NCBI GenBank assembly: GCA_019347795.1
Contig: JAHWKS010000305.1
Location: 1-6,790, forward strand
Direction: 5' to 3'
DNA from: Planctomycetota bacterium
Lineage (GTDB): Bacteria; Planctomycetota; Planctomycetia; Pirellulales; Pirellulaceae
DNA length: 6,790 bases
Under the pieces are notes generated by a model. That model made no database searches, had not been told where the DNA came from, and saw only the letters and a program-made list of their open reading frames with translations. The stretch's first letter is position 1. Every line of letters begins with the position of its first letter. Of this stretch, positions 1-6,060 are shown in pieces. Made by a program: the position numbers and the translations under genes.

Positions 1-86
1 CTCCCACCGGCTGGCGCCGGGGGCATCTCCCTCGCGATAAGATTACACCGCAACCGACCCGCGCTCGCATTTGCCCGTACTACCTC

Positions 87-105
87 CGGCTCCTCGGTCG
101 AGCCG
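87..105. promoter_or_regulatory. Inverted repeat, possible operator of the HTH gene
   Basis: The two arms are CGGCTC (87-92) and GAGCCG (100-105), a perfect 6-base match around a 7-base centre. A second palindrome, CTCGGTCGAG (93-102), overlaps it. The repeat touches a TAGAAT box at 106-111 and ends 15 bases before the start codon of a DNA-binding protein. Small XRE regulators often repress their own promoter by binding a palindrome there. That role is inferred from position only; 6-base arms can arise by chance in GC-rich DNA. Confidence 0.3.
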
Positions 106-111
106 TAGAAT
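106..111 (+). promoter_or_regulatory. -10-like box TAGAAT before the HTH gene
   Basis: TAGAAT matches the consensus TATAAT at five of six positions and sits in the only AT-rich patch of the upstream region. No convincing -35 lies 16-18 bases upstream; TTGCCC at 71-76 is too far away. If used, transcription would start within a few bases of the ATG at 121 and give an almost leaderless message, which fits the lack of any Shine-Dalgarno sequence there. The same hexamer recurs before moxR. Confidence 0.25.
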
Positions 112-120
112 TCAATTCAC

Positions 121-444
121 ATGGGGAAGCAAGAGCCACTCAAGCATGTGGAACGCAGGATGAGCGACGATGAGCGTCGCACGGCGGAGGCGATTCGTGC
201 GGGCGCCAAGCGGGACTATCCTCCAAAAGCCGCAACAACTCCGGCGATTCCTTCAGGCCTGCCCAACCATGTCCATACGACCCGCCGCAAGCGCGGCATG
301 ACCCGGTATGAACTTGGAAAAAAGGCCGGCGTTCCCGCGACCGTCGTGCGCGCGATTGAACTTGGCGATGATGTGCCGCTGTCGCATTTTCAAGCAGTCG
401 TTGAGGCTCTTGGGCTGACGATGGAGCTCGTCGAGCAGTCGTGA
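121..444 (+). CDS. Small XRE/Cro-type helix-turn-helix DNA-binding protein
   Basis: This 107-residue protein has a charged, Arg-rich N-terminal part (about 1-35, including DDERRTAEAIRAGAKRDYPP), a short Ala/Pro linker (36-47), and a C-terminal Cro/C1-type helix-turn-helix domain (about 50-105). In the domain, RRKRGMTRYELGKKAGV forms the first helices, PATVVRAIELG (72-82) is the likely recognition helix, and PLSHFQAVVEALGLTMEL closes the fold as in XRE proteins. It probably acts in the cytoplasm as a repressor or as the antitoxin-like half of a pair, but no toxin-like gene is adjacent, so I prefer a plain regulator. The start at 121 follows a -10-like box closely; ATG at 160 (residue 14) is an alternative that keeps the whole domain. 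Neither has a clear ribosome binding site. The target is unknown; an inverted repeat just upstream suggests self-regulation. Confidence 0.8.
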   Translation: MGKQEPLKHVERRMSDDERRTAEAIRAGAKRDYPPKAATTPAIPSGLPNHVHTTRRKRGMTRYELGKKAGVPATVVRAIELGDDVPLSHFQAVVEALGLTMELVEQS

Positions 445-465
445 AGCAGTTCGCTCTCCTCTGGT

Positions 466-481
466 TTCGCCCGGGGGCGAA
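466..481 (+). terminator. Short hairpin after the HTH gene, weak terminator candidate
   Basis: TTCGCC (466-471) pairs with GGCGAA (476-481) around CGGG, 21 bases past the regulator's stop codon. The stem is GC-rich but short, and no T-run follows, so it is not a standard intrinsic terminator. It overlaps the place where a -35 element for the next promoter would lie. Confidence 0.2.
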
Positions 482-485
482 GACG

Positions 486-494
486 TGCTAGAAT
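486..494 (+). promoter_or_regulatory. Extended -10-like box TGCTAGAAT before moxR
   Basis: TG-C-TAGAAT fits an extended -10 element (TGn followed by a TATAAT-like hexamer with one mismatch). It lies 85 bases before the chosen moxR start. The matching -35 position (about 466-471, TTCGCC) is poor, which is tolerable for an extended -10 promoter. A 6-4-6 inverted repeat (TTCGAG 510-515, CTCGAA 520-525) would fall in the leader just after the start of transcription. Call based on motif and position only. Confidence 0.35.
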
Positions 495-579
495 CTTGCC
501 GGTTCGCATTTCGAGCGTCCTCGAACCTGCCCATTTGGCCCCACTTTGCGCTTTCCACTTCCCGCCATTAGAACCCGCC

Positions 580-1608
580 ATGACTGATCGACTGCACGAC
601 AACGACTTGGACGCTCTGCGCCGCTGCCATGAGGCGTATGGTCGGATTCGCAGCGAATTGTCGAAGGTGATCGTGGGCCAGGAGCAGGCGGTCGAGCAGG
701 TGCTCACGGCGATGTTCGCCGGCGGACACGCACTCTTGGAAGGAGTGCCGGGACTGGCGAAGACGCTCCTCATCAGCTCGATCGCCCGCTCGCTGCACCT
801 GTCGTTCAAGCGAATCCAGTTCACGCCCGACCTCATGCCCAGCGACGTGACCGGGGCCGAAGTGATCCAGGAGGATCCCGAGACGCACGAGCGGGCGTAC
901 AAGTTTTTGCCGGGACCGCTGTTTGCGAACATGATCCTGGCGGATGAGATCAACCGCACGCCTCCCAAGACGCAGGCGGCGATGCTGGAGGCGATGCAGG
1001 ATCGGCAGGTGAGCGCCGGCGGCGTGATGCACACGCTGCCTCGTCCGTTCTTCGTGCTGGCGACGCAAAACCCGCTGGAGCAGGAAGGCACCTATCCGCT
1101 GCCCGAGGCGCAGCTCGACCGCTTTCTCCTGTACATCAGGGTCGATTATCCCAGCGGGGCCGAGGAGTGGGAGATCGCCCGTCGCGTGACCGGAGGCGGT
1201 TTGGGAGAGATCGAGGCGATCATGAGCGGCGAGGAGATCATCGAGATGCAGAAGCTGGTGGCCCGCATCCCCGTGAGCGACCAGGTGCTGGGCTACGCAT
1301 GGGCGCTGGTGCGGGCCAGCCGGCCCAACACCCGCGAGGCGCCGGAGTTTGTGAACAAGTGGCTGCAGTGGGGCGCCGGCCCTCGCGGCGTCTTGACGCT
1401 CATCAGTTGCGCCAAAGCCCGCGCGATGCTCCACGGCCGCGAGCACGCCAGCGCGGCCGACGTGCAGGCGGTCGCCAAGCCCGCCCTGCGTCACCGCATC
1501 GCCGGCAATTACGCCGCCCAAGCCAACGGCTTCGACAACGAGCAACTGATCGAGATGCTGATGCAAGAAGTTCCGGCGGATTGCGTGTACGAGAAACCGG
1601 CTGCGTGA
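580..1608 (+). CDS. moxR: MoxR-family AAA+ ATPase
   Basis: This is a complete 342-residue cytoplasmic AAA+ ATPase of the MoxR group, whose members use ATP to remodel or activate partner proteins, often VWA-domain proteins bearing a metal-binding site. Visible motifs (numbered from the ATG at 580) are Walker A GVPGLAKT (55-62), Walker B MILADE (118-123), the family's INRTPPKTQAAMLEAMQ stretch (124-140), sensor 1 VLATQNP (159-165) followed by LEQEGTYPLPEAQLDRF with the likely arginine finger in LDRF (179-182), and sensor 2 GPRG (267-270). The AAA-lid domain occupies about 230-335. The length is normal for the family. The frame stays open up to a TTG at 496, but those 28 extra residues precede the usual start of the fold and overlap the promoter region, so the ATG at 580 is chosen. 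There is no clear Shine-Dalgarno. The usual DUF58/VWA partner does not follow; instead a small protein starts 12 bases on. Confidence 0.96.
   Translation: MTDRLHDNDLDALRRCHEAYGRIRSELSKVIVGQEQAVEQVLTAMFAGGHALLEGVPGLAKTLLISSIARSLHLSFKRIQFTPDLMPSDVTGAEVIQEDPETHERAYKFLPGPLFANMILADEINRTPPKTQAAMLEAMQDRQVSAGGVMHTLPRPFFVLATQNPLEQEGTYPLPEAQLDRFLLYIRVDYPSGAEEWEIARRVTGGGLGEIEAIMSGEEIIEMQKLVARIPVSDQVLGYAWALVRASRPNTREAPEFVNKWLQWGAGPRGVLTLISCAKARAMLHGREHASAADVQAVAKPALRHRIAGNYAAQANGFDNEQLIEMLMQEVPADCVYEKPAA
1510..1548 (+). repeat. Parent copy of the duplicated moxR 3' segment
   Basis: This part of moxR encodes YAAQANGFDNEQL (residues 311-323) and matches 1773-1811 at 35 of 39 positions, with an unbroken identical run of 22 bases (1522-1543 versus 1785-1806). 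The flanks on either side show no clear similarity. Confidence 0.75.
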
Positions 1609-1620
1609 ATTAGGTAAACG

Positions 1621-1812
1621 ATGTGGGAAGACCCGATTGTGGCCGAAGTGCGACGAGTTCGCGAGGAGTTGTCGGCCAAGTTCGATTTTGACCTCGCGGC
1701 GATTTTTGACGACCTTCGGACTCGTCAAGCTGCGGTCGGCGACCGCCTCGTTCGACCGCCGAGCGACGAGTCTACGCCGCCAAGGCCAACGGCTTCGACA
1801 ACGAGCGACTAA
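1621..1812 (+). CDS. Small hypothetical protein with altered C-terminus
   Basis: This is a 63-residue soluble protein with no membrane segment. The first 45 or so residues (MWEDPIVAEVRRVREEL, then AKFDFDLAAIFDDLRTRQA) look like a real conserved small protein: an N-terminal DPIV-EVR-R-E helix followed by FD-DL-AIF-DLR. I associate this pattern with short proteins of unknown function in planctomycetes and some cyanobacteria, often found near toxin-antitoxin-type genes, but I cannot assign an activity. AGG (1613-1615) five bases before the ATG and the 12-base gap after moxR suggest co-transcription and translational coupling. The last 13 residues (51-63, rich in Ser, Thr and Pro) come from a copy of the moxR 3' end read in another frame, so the tail is probably not ancestral. 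The stop overlaps the stop of the convergent membrane-protein gene by four bases (CTAA). Confidence 0.7.
   Translation: MWEDPIVAEVRRVREELSAKFDFDLAAIFDDLRTRQAAVGDRLVRPPSDESTPPRPTASTTSD
1773..1811 (+). pseudogene. Remnant of a second moxR 3' end
   Basis: Read in the frame starting at 1773, this encodes YAAKANGFDNERL, then two more codons and a stop (1818-1820). It matches MoxR residues 311-323 at 11 of 13 positions; the two changes are Q to K and Q to R, and the Leu codon differs silently (CTG/CTA). Differences that respect the codon frame suggest divergence while still translated, so the source may be a paralogous moxR rather than a fresh local copy. It is now read out of frame by the small gene, and on the other strand it supplies the stop codon of the large membrane protein. 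The rest of the putative second moxR is not in the window. Confidence 0.6.
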
Positions 1813-4800
1813 CTTGCTAATGGCTGCCAGCTCTTGGCGGACGGCGGCTGTTGGGCGAGCGACCACGTCGCGATCCAGTCGTCCCACGCGATGCGGCTCG
1901 GCTCGCATGTCAGCGGGCCGTGAGTTTGCTCGACGCCGGCGCGTTGGAAGAGGCCGGCCAGCGCTGCCGCGAAGGCAGCGCGCTGGGTGGAGTCGAGCGA
2001 GTCGAGCCAGCCGGCTCGCGTCACGGTCCCGCGGAGTCGGCCGGAGTGCTCTTCCCAGCTCATTCGAGCGGGTTCGGCGTCTTCGCCGCAGCGGCGGATT
2101 TCAACGTCGATGCGGTTCGTGGCGGCGTGGACCTCAGCGACTTGAAGAGCCCCCCGGGGGACCAGGTCGGACTCGTAGAGCAACTCCAACAGCTCGCGCT
2201 CGACGAATCGCCGGACCGCTTCCTCGGCGTGGTCGATGTTCGTCCGCTTGCGGCTGACGGCCTTCCAGTCGCCCGTGCGCTCCGCCTTGCGGGCGGCTCG
2301 CCGCAGGGAAGCGAACGCCTTGGGGAGCGTGCCGGAGTGAAAGCCCGGCCGCAACAGGCGGGTCATCGTCTCGCCATGATGTCCGATCGACGAGGGACGC
2401 AACTTGCGAGGGCGATTCGCCGCGTACAGGCGCCAATTCTCTTTCAGCTCCCACACCAAGAAGCCGAATACGCCGGGGATCAGCCAGATCGTGGTCCAGA
2501 CCAGCGTGTTCGCCTCCGCCCGGCCGATATAGGGCGTGAACTGCTGCACGAACACCGGTCCCGTGGGAAGGATCAGCTTGTGCGACACGGTGACGACGGG
2601 GAAATGCTTGATCGGGTTGATCTGCGGCTCCACCAAGAGCGTAAACACGAATACGACGATGTAAGCGGCGAAGAACCAGATCACGCCCCCCACCGCCTTG
2701 ACGCCTTGCGACCAGCGGCTGTCGCCGGCGCGGAACCGCAGCCATTCATCTACGGTGTAGATGACCCGCTCCAACCCGACGAAGAGCGCGCGGAAGGCGT
2801 CCATCGTCCATTGATACAACGCGGCGAAGACCCGCATCCGCAATTCGTGCCACCCCCGGGCGAAGAGATCCGCCAGCCACTCCACGACGAACCGGCCCAC
2901 CGGCGAGTTGAGAAAGATCACGCTCGCCAGAAAGATCTCCAGCCCCAGCCTCCCGCTCCAGGGAGGACCGACTGCCCGCAGCGGCAGCCAGATCAGAAAC
3001 GTCAAGAGGACCGGCCGCAACAGGTAAGCTCGCATCGCGGCATAGACCTGGCTGTTCAGGATGCGCTGCACAAAGGAAGAGCGGACCAGCCGGGCCGGCA
3101 GCTCGATGAGCAAACGTCGCCCCGCGTCCCAAGCCCGGCGGATCAACGCCGCGCTCCATTCGCGAAAACCCGCGTTGTGAATCAAAAGCAAGATCGCCAC
3201 GCCGAGCAACATGACGCCGGTGAGAAAAAACCAGTCTGGCCCAGCCGCGGCGGTCGCCTCCAATGAATCCTTCGCTTCGGCCCCGTGGCCGTGACCGCCG
3301 AGCGATTCGGCGACGTGCCGACCGAACTCCAGCGCCAGGTACGCCCCGCCGAACGGCACGGCGACGTACTGCGTCAGCCAGCGTCCGGCGGGCGTGCCGA
3401 ACGCCAGCGAGCTGAGCGTTTGCGGCCAGCGCAGATACACCGCGCCGCGACGATAGACGCCGTCGAGCGCGCGGCTCAACTCCCGGTCCGCCCCCAACAG
3501 CCGATCGCCTACGATCAAGTCCCGCGGTCCGGAAACGTCGGGAAGCTTCAGATCATTCTTCGACAGCGCGTCGCGCAAATCGCCCATATTCAAATAGCCG
3601 CGCTCCACCACGCGGTCGAGCAGCTCCTCGATGAGCTTACGGCGGGCGACGCGCTCCGGAATATTCTCAGGGATCAGCCCCACCTCGTCAAAAATTTGCG
3701 TCACCACCGGGCGGGTCCGCTCGCGGAGCCGGTGCTCCACGCGATGCAGCGTTTCGCTTAAGAGCGACAACAGCCGCTCGCGCTCTTCGGTCCCGATCCG
3801 GGCCGCGCCGGTGCGGCGATGCGCGGTGCGAAGACGCCGCGAAATCAACGCCTCGCGAAGCACGGGCAACGAGCGACGCAGCGGACGCCGGCCTTGTCCG
3901 CGCACCCACTCGATCAGATCGAGCTTGAACACGCCCCGCTCCTGCTCGACGCAGACTTTTTGCAGGTCATACAGCAGCCGGGCTTCGTTCGACCAATACC
4001 CCTGTGCGGCGGGCGCCAGAAGCGGCATCAGCGCAGACAGCCATCGTTCGGCGTCTTCCGACGACAGCTCCAACGCGTTCTGTAGCCGATCGACGACGCA
4101 CGCTAACTCTCGCTCCGCCTGGTTCCGAGCGGCGTCTTTGTCTGGCGGCGATGCAACGCGGGCGGCTCGCATCTGCCAGATCGCCGCCTTCACGCCGTTG
4201 CCGTCCGCCGAGGCGCGGTTCGCCTTCGCCTGAAGCCTCTCGAAGCGTGCGGGTGACGCCGAAGAAGGCGCCTGGACGGCCGCCGACGAGGCGGCGCCGC
4301 TCGGCCGGGCAAGCTGTTCCACCGAGGCGCCGTCGGGGGCCGGGGCGCCGGGCAGCCACGTCGCCTGGAACAGCGAGGCATGATCGATGTCCTGGCGAAC
4401 CAGCCGGTCGATCTCGCTCCAATCCCGCACCGCGGGGAAGTACACCGGCAGCTCGCGCTCCGCAAAATAGCGGAGCTCCAGGTGGACCGCGGCGAACTCG
4501 ATGTACGTTTCCAGATCGTTCGGCTCGGGAAAAAGAAAATCGTCTTGGAGCAGCACCGTGCGAATCTCGGCGAACTCGACGGCGCCGATCGCCGCCCGCC
4601 GCTCGGCCGCACAGTTGTCGGGCGACGCGCATTGCGCGATTCGCTGTTCCAACGCGGAATGAACGCGAGCGTGAAAAAGGAGCCGCCAATACTGATGGAG
4701 CGTTTCTTCGCCGCGGCCGAGAACGAGCTCCTCCTCGTCGGCCGGCTTGGAGAGGAGGATTACCGTCGAGGGCAACTCCGCCCCGGGGGGCAGCTCTAAT

Positions 4801-5006
4801 TCGGACCAATCCACGAAAGCCAACAGCCGTTCGCGATCCACGACGTAGCACTTGCGGTGCGGGACCAGCAGCCCCAGTCCCGGCAGACGACGGTCGAGGC
4901 GGATGACGCGGCGCAAAATGCGCGGCTCGATCAGAAGCGCCGCCGGCTCCGCCGAGTTCAGCGCCTGACGCAGTTCAACGAGCGTAATGCGATGCGGTAG
5001 GTCCAT
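1809..5006 (-). CDS. Giant multi-domain membrane protein of unknown function
   Basis: I do not recognise the family of this 1065-residue protein. Numbered from the ATG at 5006, residues 1-215 form a soluble N-terminal region with no signal peptide, and 218-252 an Ala/Pro/Ser-rich linker. Residues 253-465 are strongly helical; the AKANRASADGNGVKAAIWQMR part (260-280) looks TPR-like, and an Arg-rich stretch lies at 370-435. A Gly/His patch (570-575) precedes the membrane part. Likely membrane segments are about 591-610, 664-680, 686-703, 772-792 and 835-854. The loop between the last two (about 793-834, with INPIKHFPVVTVSHK) looks constrained. Residues 855-1065 are a soluble, charged C-terminal region. 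Long soluble parts on both sides suggest an inner-membrane scaffold or sensor-like protein, but this is a guess. The gene follows the ABC ATPase after 34 bases, so the two are probably co-transcribed. TTG at 5009 is one codon longer; no ribosome binding site favours either start. Confidence 0.88.
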   Translation of the reverse strand: MDLPHRITLVELRQALNSAEPAALLIEPRILRRVIRLDRRLPGLGLLVPHRKCYVVDRERLLAFVDWSELELPPGAELPSTVILLSKPADEEELVLGRGEETLHQYWRLLFHARVHSALEQRIAQCASPDNCAAERRAAIGAVEFAEIRTVLLQDDFLFPEPNDLETYIEFAAVHLELRYFAERELPVYFPAVRDWSEIDRLVRQDIDHASLFQATWLPGAPAPDGASVEQLARPSGAASSAAVQAPSSASPARFERLQAKANRASADGNGVKAAIWQMRAARVASPPDKDAARNQAERELACVVDRLQNALELSSEDAERWLSALMPLLAPAAQGYWSNEARLLYDLQKVCVEQERGVFKLDLIEWVRGQGRRPLRRSLPVLREALISRRLRTAHRRTGAARIGTEERERLLSLLSETLHRVEHRLRERTRPVVTQIFDEVGLIPENIPERVARRKLIEELLDRVVERGYLNMGDLRDALSKNDLKLPDVSGPRDLIVGDRLLGADRELSRALDGVYRRGAVYLRWPQTLSSLAFGTPAGRWLTQYVAVPFGGAYLALEFGRHVAESLGGHGHGAEAKDSLEATAAAGPDWFFLTGVMLLGVAILLLIHNAGFREWSAALIRRAWDAGRRLLIELPARLVRSSFVQRILNSQVYAAMRAYLLRPVLLTFLIWLPLRAVGPPWSGRLGLEIFLASVIFLNSPVGRFVVEWLADLFARGWHELRMRVFAALYQWTMDAFRALFVGLERVIYTVDEWLRFRAGDSRWSQGVKAVGGVIWFFAAYIVVFVFTLLVEPQINPIKHFPVVTVSHKLILPTGPVFVQQFTPYIGRAEANTLVWTTIWLIPGVFGFLVWELKENWRLYAANRPRKLRPSSIGHHGETMTRLLRPGFHSGTLPKAFASLRRAARKAERTGDWKAVSRKRTNIDHAEEAVRRFVERELLELLYESDLVPRGALQVAEVHAATNRIDVEIRRCGEDAEPARMSWEEHSGRLRGTVTRAGWLDSLDSTQRAAFAAALAGLFQRAGVEQTHGPLTCEPSRIAWDDWIATWSLAQQPPSAKSWQPLAS

Positions 5007-5040
5007 CAACGGAAAGCGATCGCGGTCGGGCGGCGGAAGT

Positions 5041-5781
5041 TCACACCAGCACCTGGCGGAGGAAACGCTGCGTCCGCTCGACCTGCGGATTCTCCAGCAC
5101 CTGCTGGGGCGGGCCGTGCTCGATCACCCGGCCGTCGGCGAGCACCGCCACCCGATCGGCGGCCCGCCTTGCGAAGCCGATCTCGTGCGTCACCACGATC
5201 AGCGTCAGCCCCTCGGCCTTCAGCTCGGCCAGCGTGTCCAGCACTTCCGATTTTAGCTCAGGATCCAGCGCGCTTGCGATCTCGTCGCAGAGCAGGCCCC
5301 GCGGCTCCATCGCCAGCGCGCGGGCGATGGCCACCCGCTGCTTTTGTCCGCCGGAGAGCTGCCGCGGATACGCCCCGCCGCGATCCTCCAGGCCGACCCG
5401 CCGCAGCAACTCCATCGCCTGCTCGCGGGCCTCGCGTCGGGACTTTCGGAGCACCTGAATCGGCGCCTCCATCACGTTCTCCGCCGCCGTCAAATGCGGA
5501 AATAGCTGAAAGTCCTGAAAAATCATGCCGAACTTCCGCCGCACGCGGGAGGCGACTTCCCCATTTCCGCCGGCGGGAAGAACGTCAGGCCCCACGCGGA
5601 TTTCGCCCGCGTCGAAGGGGGTCAGCCCGTTAATGCACCGCAGCAGCGTCGATTTCCCGCCGCCGCTGGGACCGATCAGAGCGACCGTCTCTCCGCCGTC
5701 GATATCGAGCGACACCTCATCGAGGATCGTCCGCTCCCCATAGCGCTTCGTGACGTTCTTCAGGACGATCTGATTGGGCAT
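5041..5781 (-). CDS. ABC transporter ATP-binding protein, polar amino acid (GlnQ/HisP) type
   Basis: This 246-residue ABC ATPase would power transport across the inner membrane from the cytoplasmic face. Motifs from the ATG at 5781 are an aromatic A-loop in KRYGE (12-16), Walker A GPSGGGKST (37-45), Q-loop glutamine 89 in MIFQDFQLFPHLTAAENV, signature LSGGQKQRVAIARAL (142-156), Walker B GLLCDE with catalytic Glu167, the D-loop SALDPEL, and switch His199 in VVTHEIGFAR. The end, ENPQVERTQRFLRQVL, is characteristic of the GlnQ/HisP/ArtP importers for polar amino acids. One deviation is CDEIASALDP, where the group usually has DEPTSALDP. The catalytic residues are kept. The frame extends to a TTG at 5829, but homologues begin near MPNQIVLKNV, so 5781 is chosen. 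No permease with an EAA loop and no binding protein is adjacent; the next gene is the giant membrane protein. The amino acid substrate is therefore not established. Confidence 0.95.
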   Translation of the reverse strand: MPNQIVLKNVTKRYGERTILDEVSLDIDGGETVALIGPSGGGKSTLLRCINGLTPFDAGEIRVGPDVLPAGGNGEVASRVRRKFGMIFQDFQLFPHLTAAENVMEAPIQVLRKSRREAREQAMELLRRVGLEDRGGAYPRQLSGGQKQRVAIARALAMEPRGLLCDEIASALDPELKSEVLDTLAELKAEGLTLIVVTHEIGFARRAADRVAVLADGRVIEHGPPQQVLENPQVERTQRFLRQVLV

Positions 5782-6060
5782 GGGCAGTAAGTGGCGGGTT
5801 GGAATTGATTTACGGCGCCGCTGGATCAAGCTTACTGCGCCCGCCCCTCGCCCGTCGACCGAGCGCGGCCGCCTTTCGCGTAGCAGCCGGAAAAAAACTT
5901 ACGTCGTGACGCTCCGCCGACCGCGCGCCGCAACTTCCACTACCTCAGGAGCTTGCAACGCAACGCCCCGCTTCCGCGGCGACGTAACGTCTGCCCTGCC
6001 GGCCTGATATCGTTCTACAAAATGCCGCACGCTGCTGATAGCCTTGTAAAGACGCATCCG
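5782..6060. other. Divergent intergenic region
   Basis: These 279 bases separate the divergent ABC ATPase and SRPBCC genes and must hold both promoters. I see no gene. Notable items are an A-run at 5889-5895 and two short palindromes sharing GACG/CGTC arms: CGTCGTGACG (5901-5910) and GACGTAACGTC (5981-5991). A weak -10-like TACAAA lies at 6016-6021, 39 bases before the SRPBCC start. None is strong enough to call a promoter. Confidence 0.4.

Larger units (their letters stand above)
1..120. other. Upstream non-coding DNA before the HTH gene
   Basis: No gene can be supported here. The stretch has a short inverted repeat at 7-11/16-20 (CCGGC, 4-base loop, GCCGG) without a T-run, which might be the tail of an upstream gene's terminator but is too short to call. 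A second, better inverted repeat and a -10-like box nearer the start codon are listed separately. Open frames run off the left edge in both directions, but nothing in them looks like a recognisable protein end. Confidence 0.4.

Noticed and set aside
496..579. N-terminal extension of MoxR from a TTG
   Set aside because: The extra 28 residues are low-information and cover the leader after a promoter-like box; family length fits the ATG at 580.
568..1908. 446-residue open frame antisense to moxR
   Set aside because: It lies opposite a well-supported MoxR ATPase, is rich in Arg/His/Leu as expected of an antisense shadow in GC-rich DNA, and has no recognisable motif.
1637..2257. 206-residue plus-strand frame overlapping the small gene
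   Set aside because: It is extremely Arg/Ser-rich, crosses the 3' end of the convergent gene, and competes with the better small gene at 1621 that has a ribosome binding site and motif-like N-terminus.
1851..3266. 471-residue open frame antisense to the membrane-protein gene
   Set aside because: Its composition is Arg/Gln/Pro/Gly-rich without folds or motifs, while the opposite strand gives coherent membrane segments through the same stretch.
5885..5910. Possible minus-strand terminator (T-run next to CGTCACGACG)
   Set aside because: The stem would have only four base pairs with a two-base loop, and it would lie upstream of the ABC gene with no minus-strand gene ending there.
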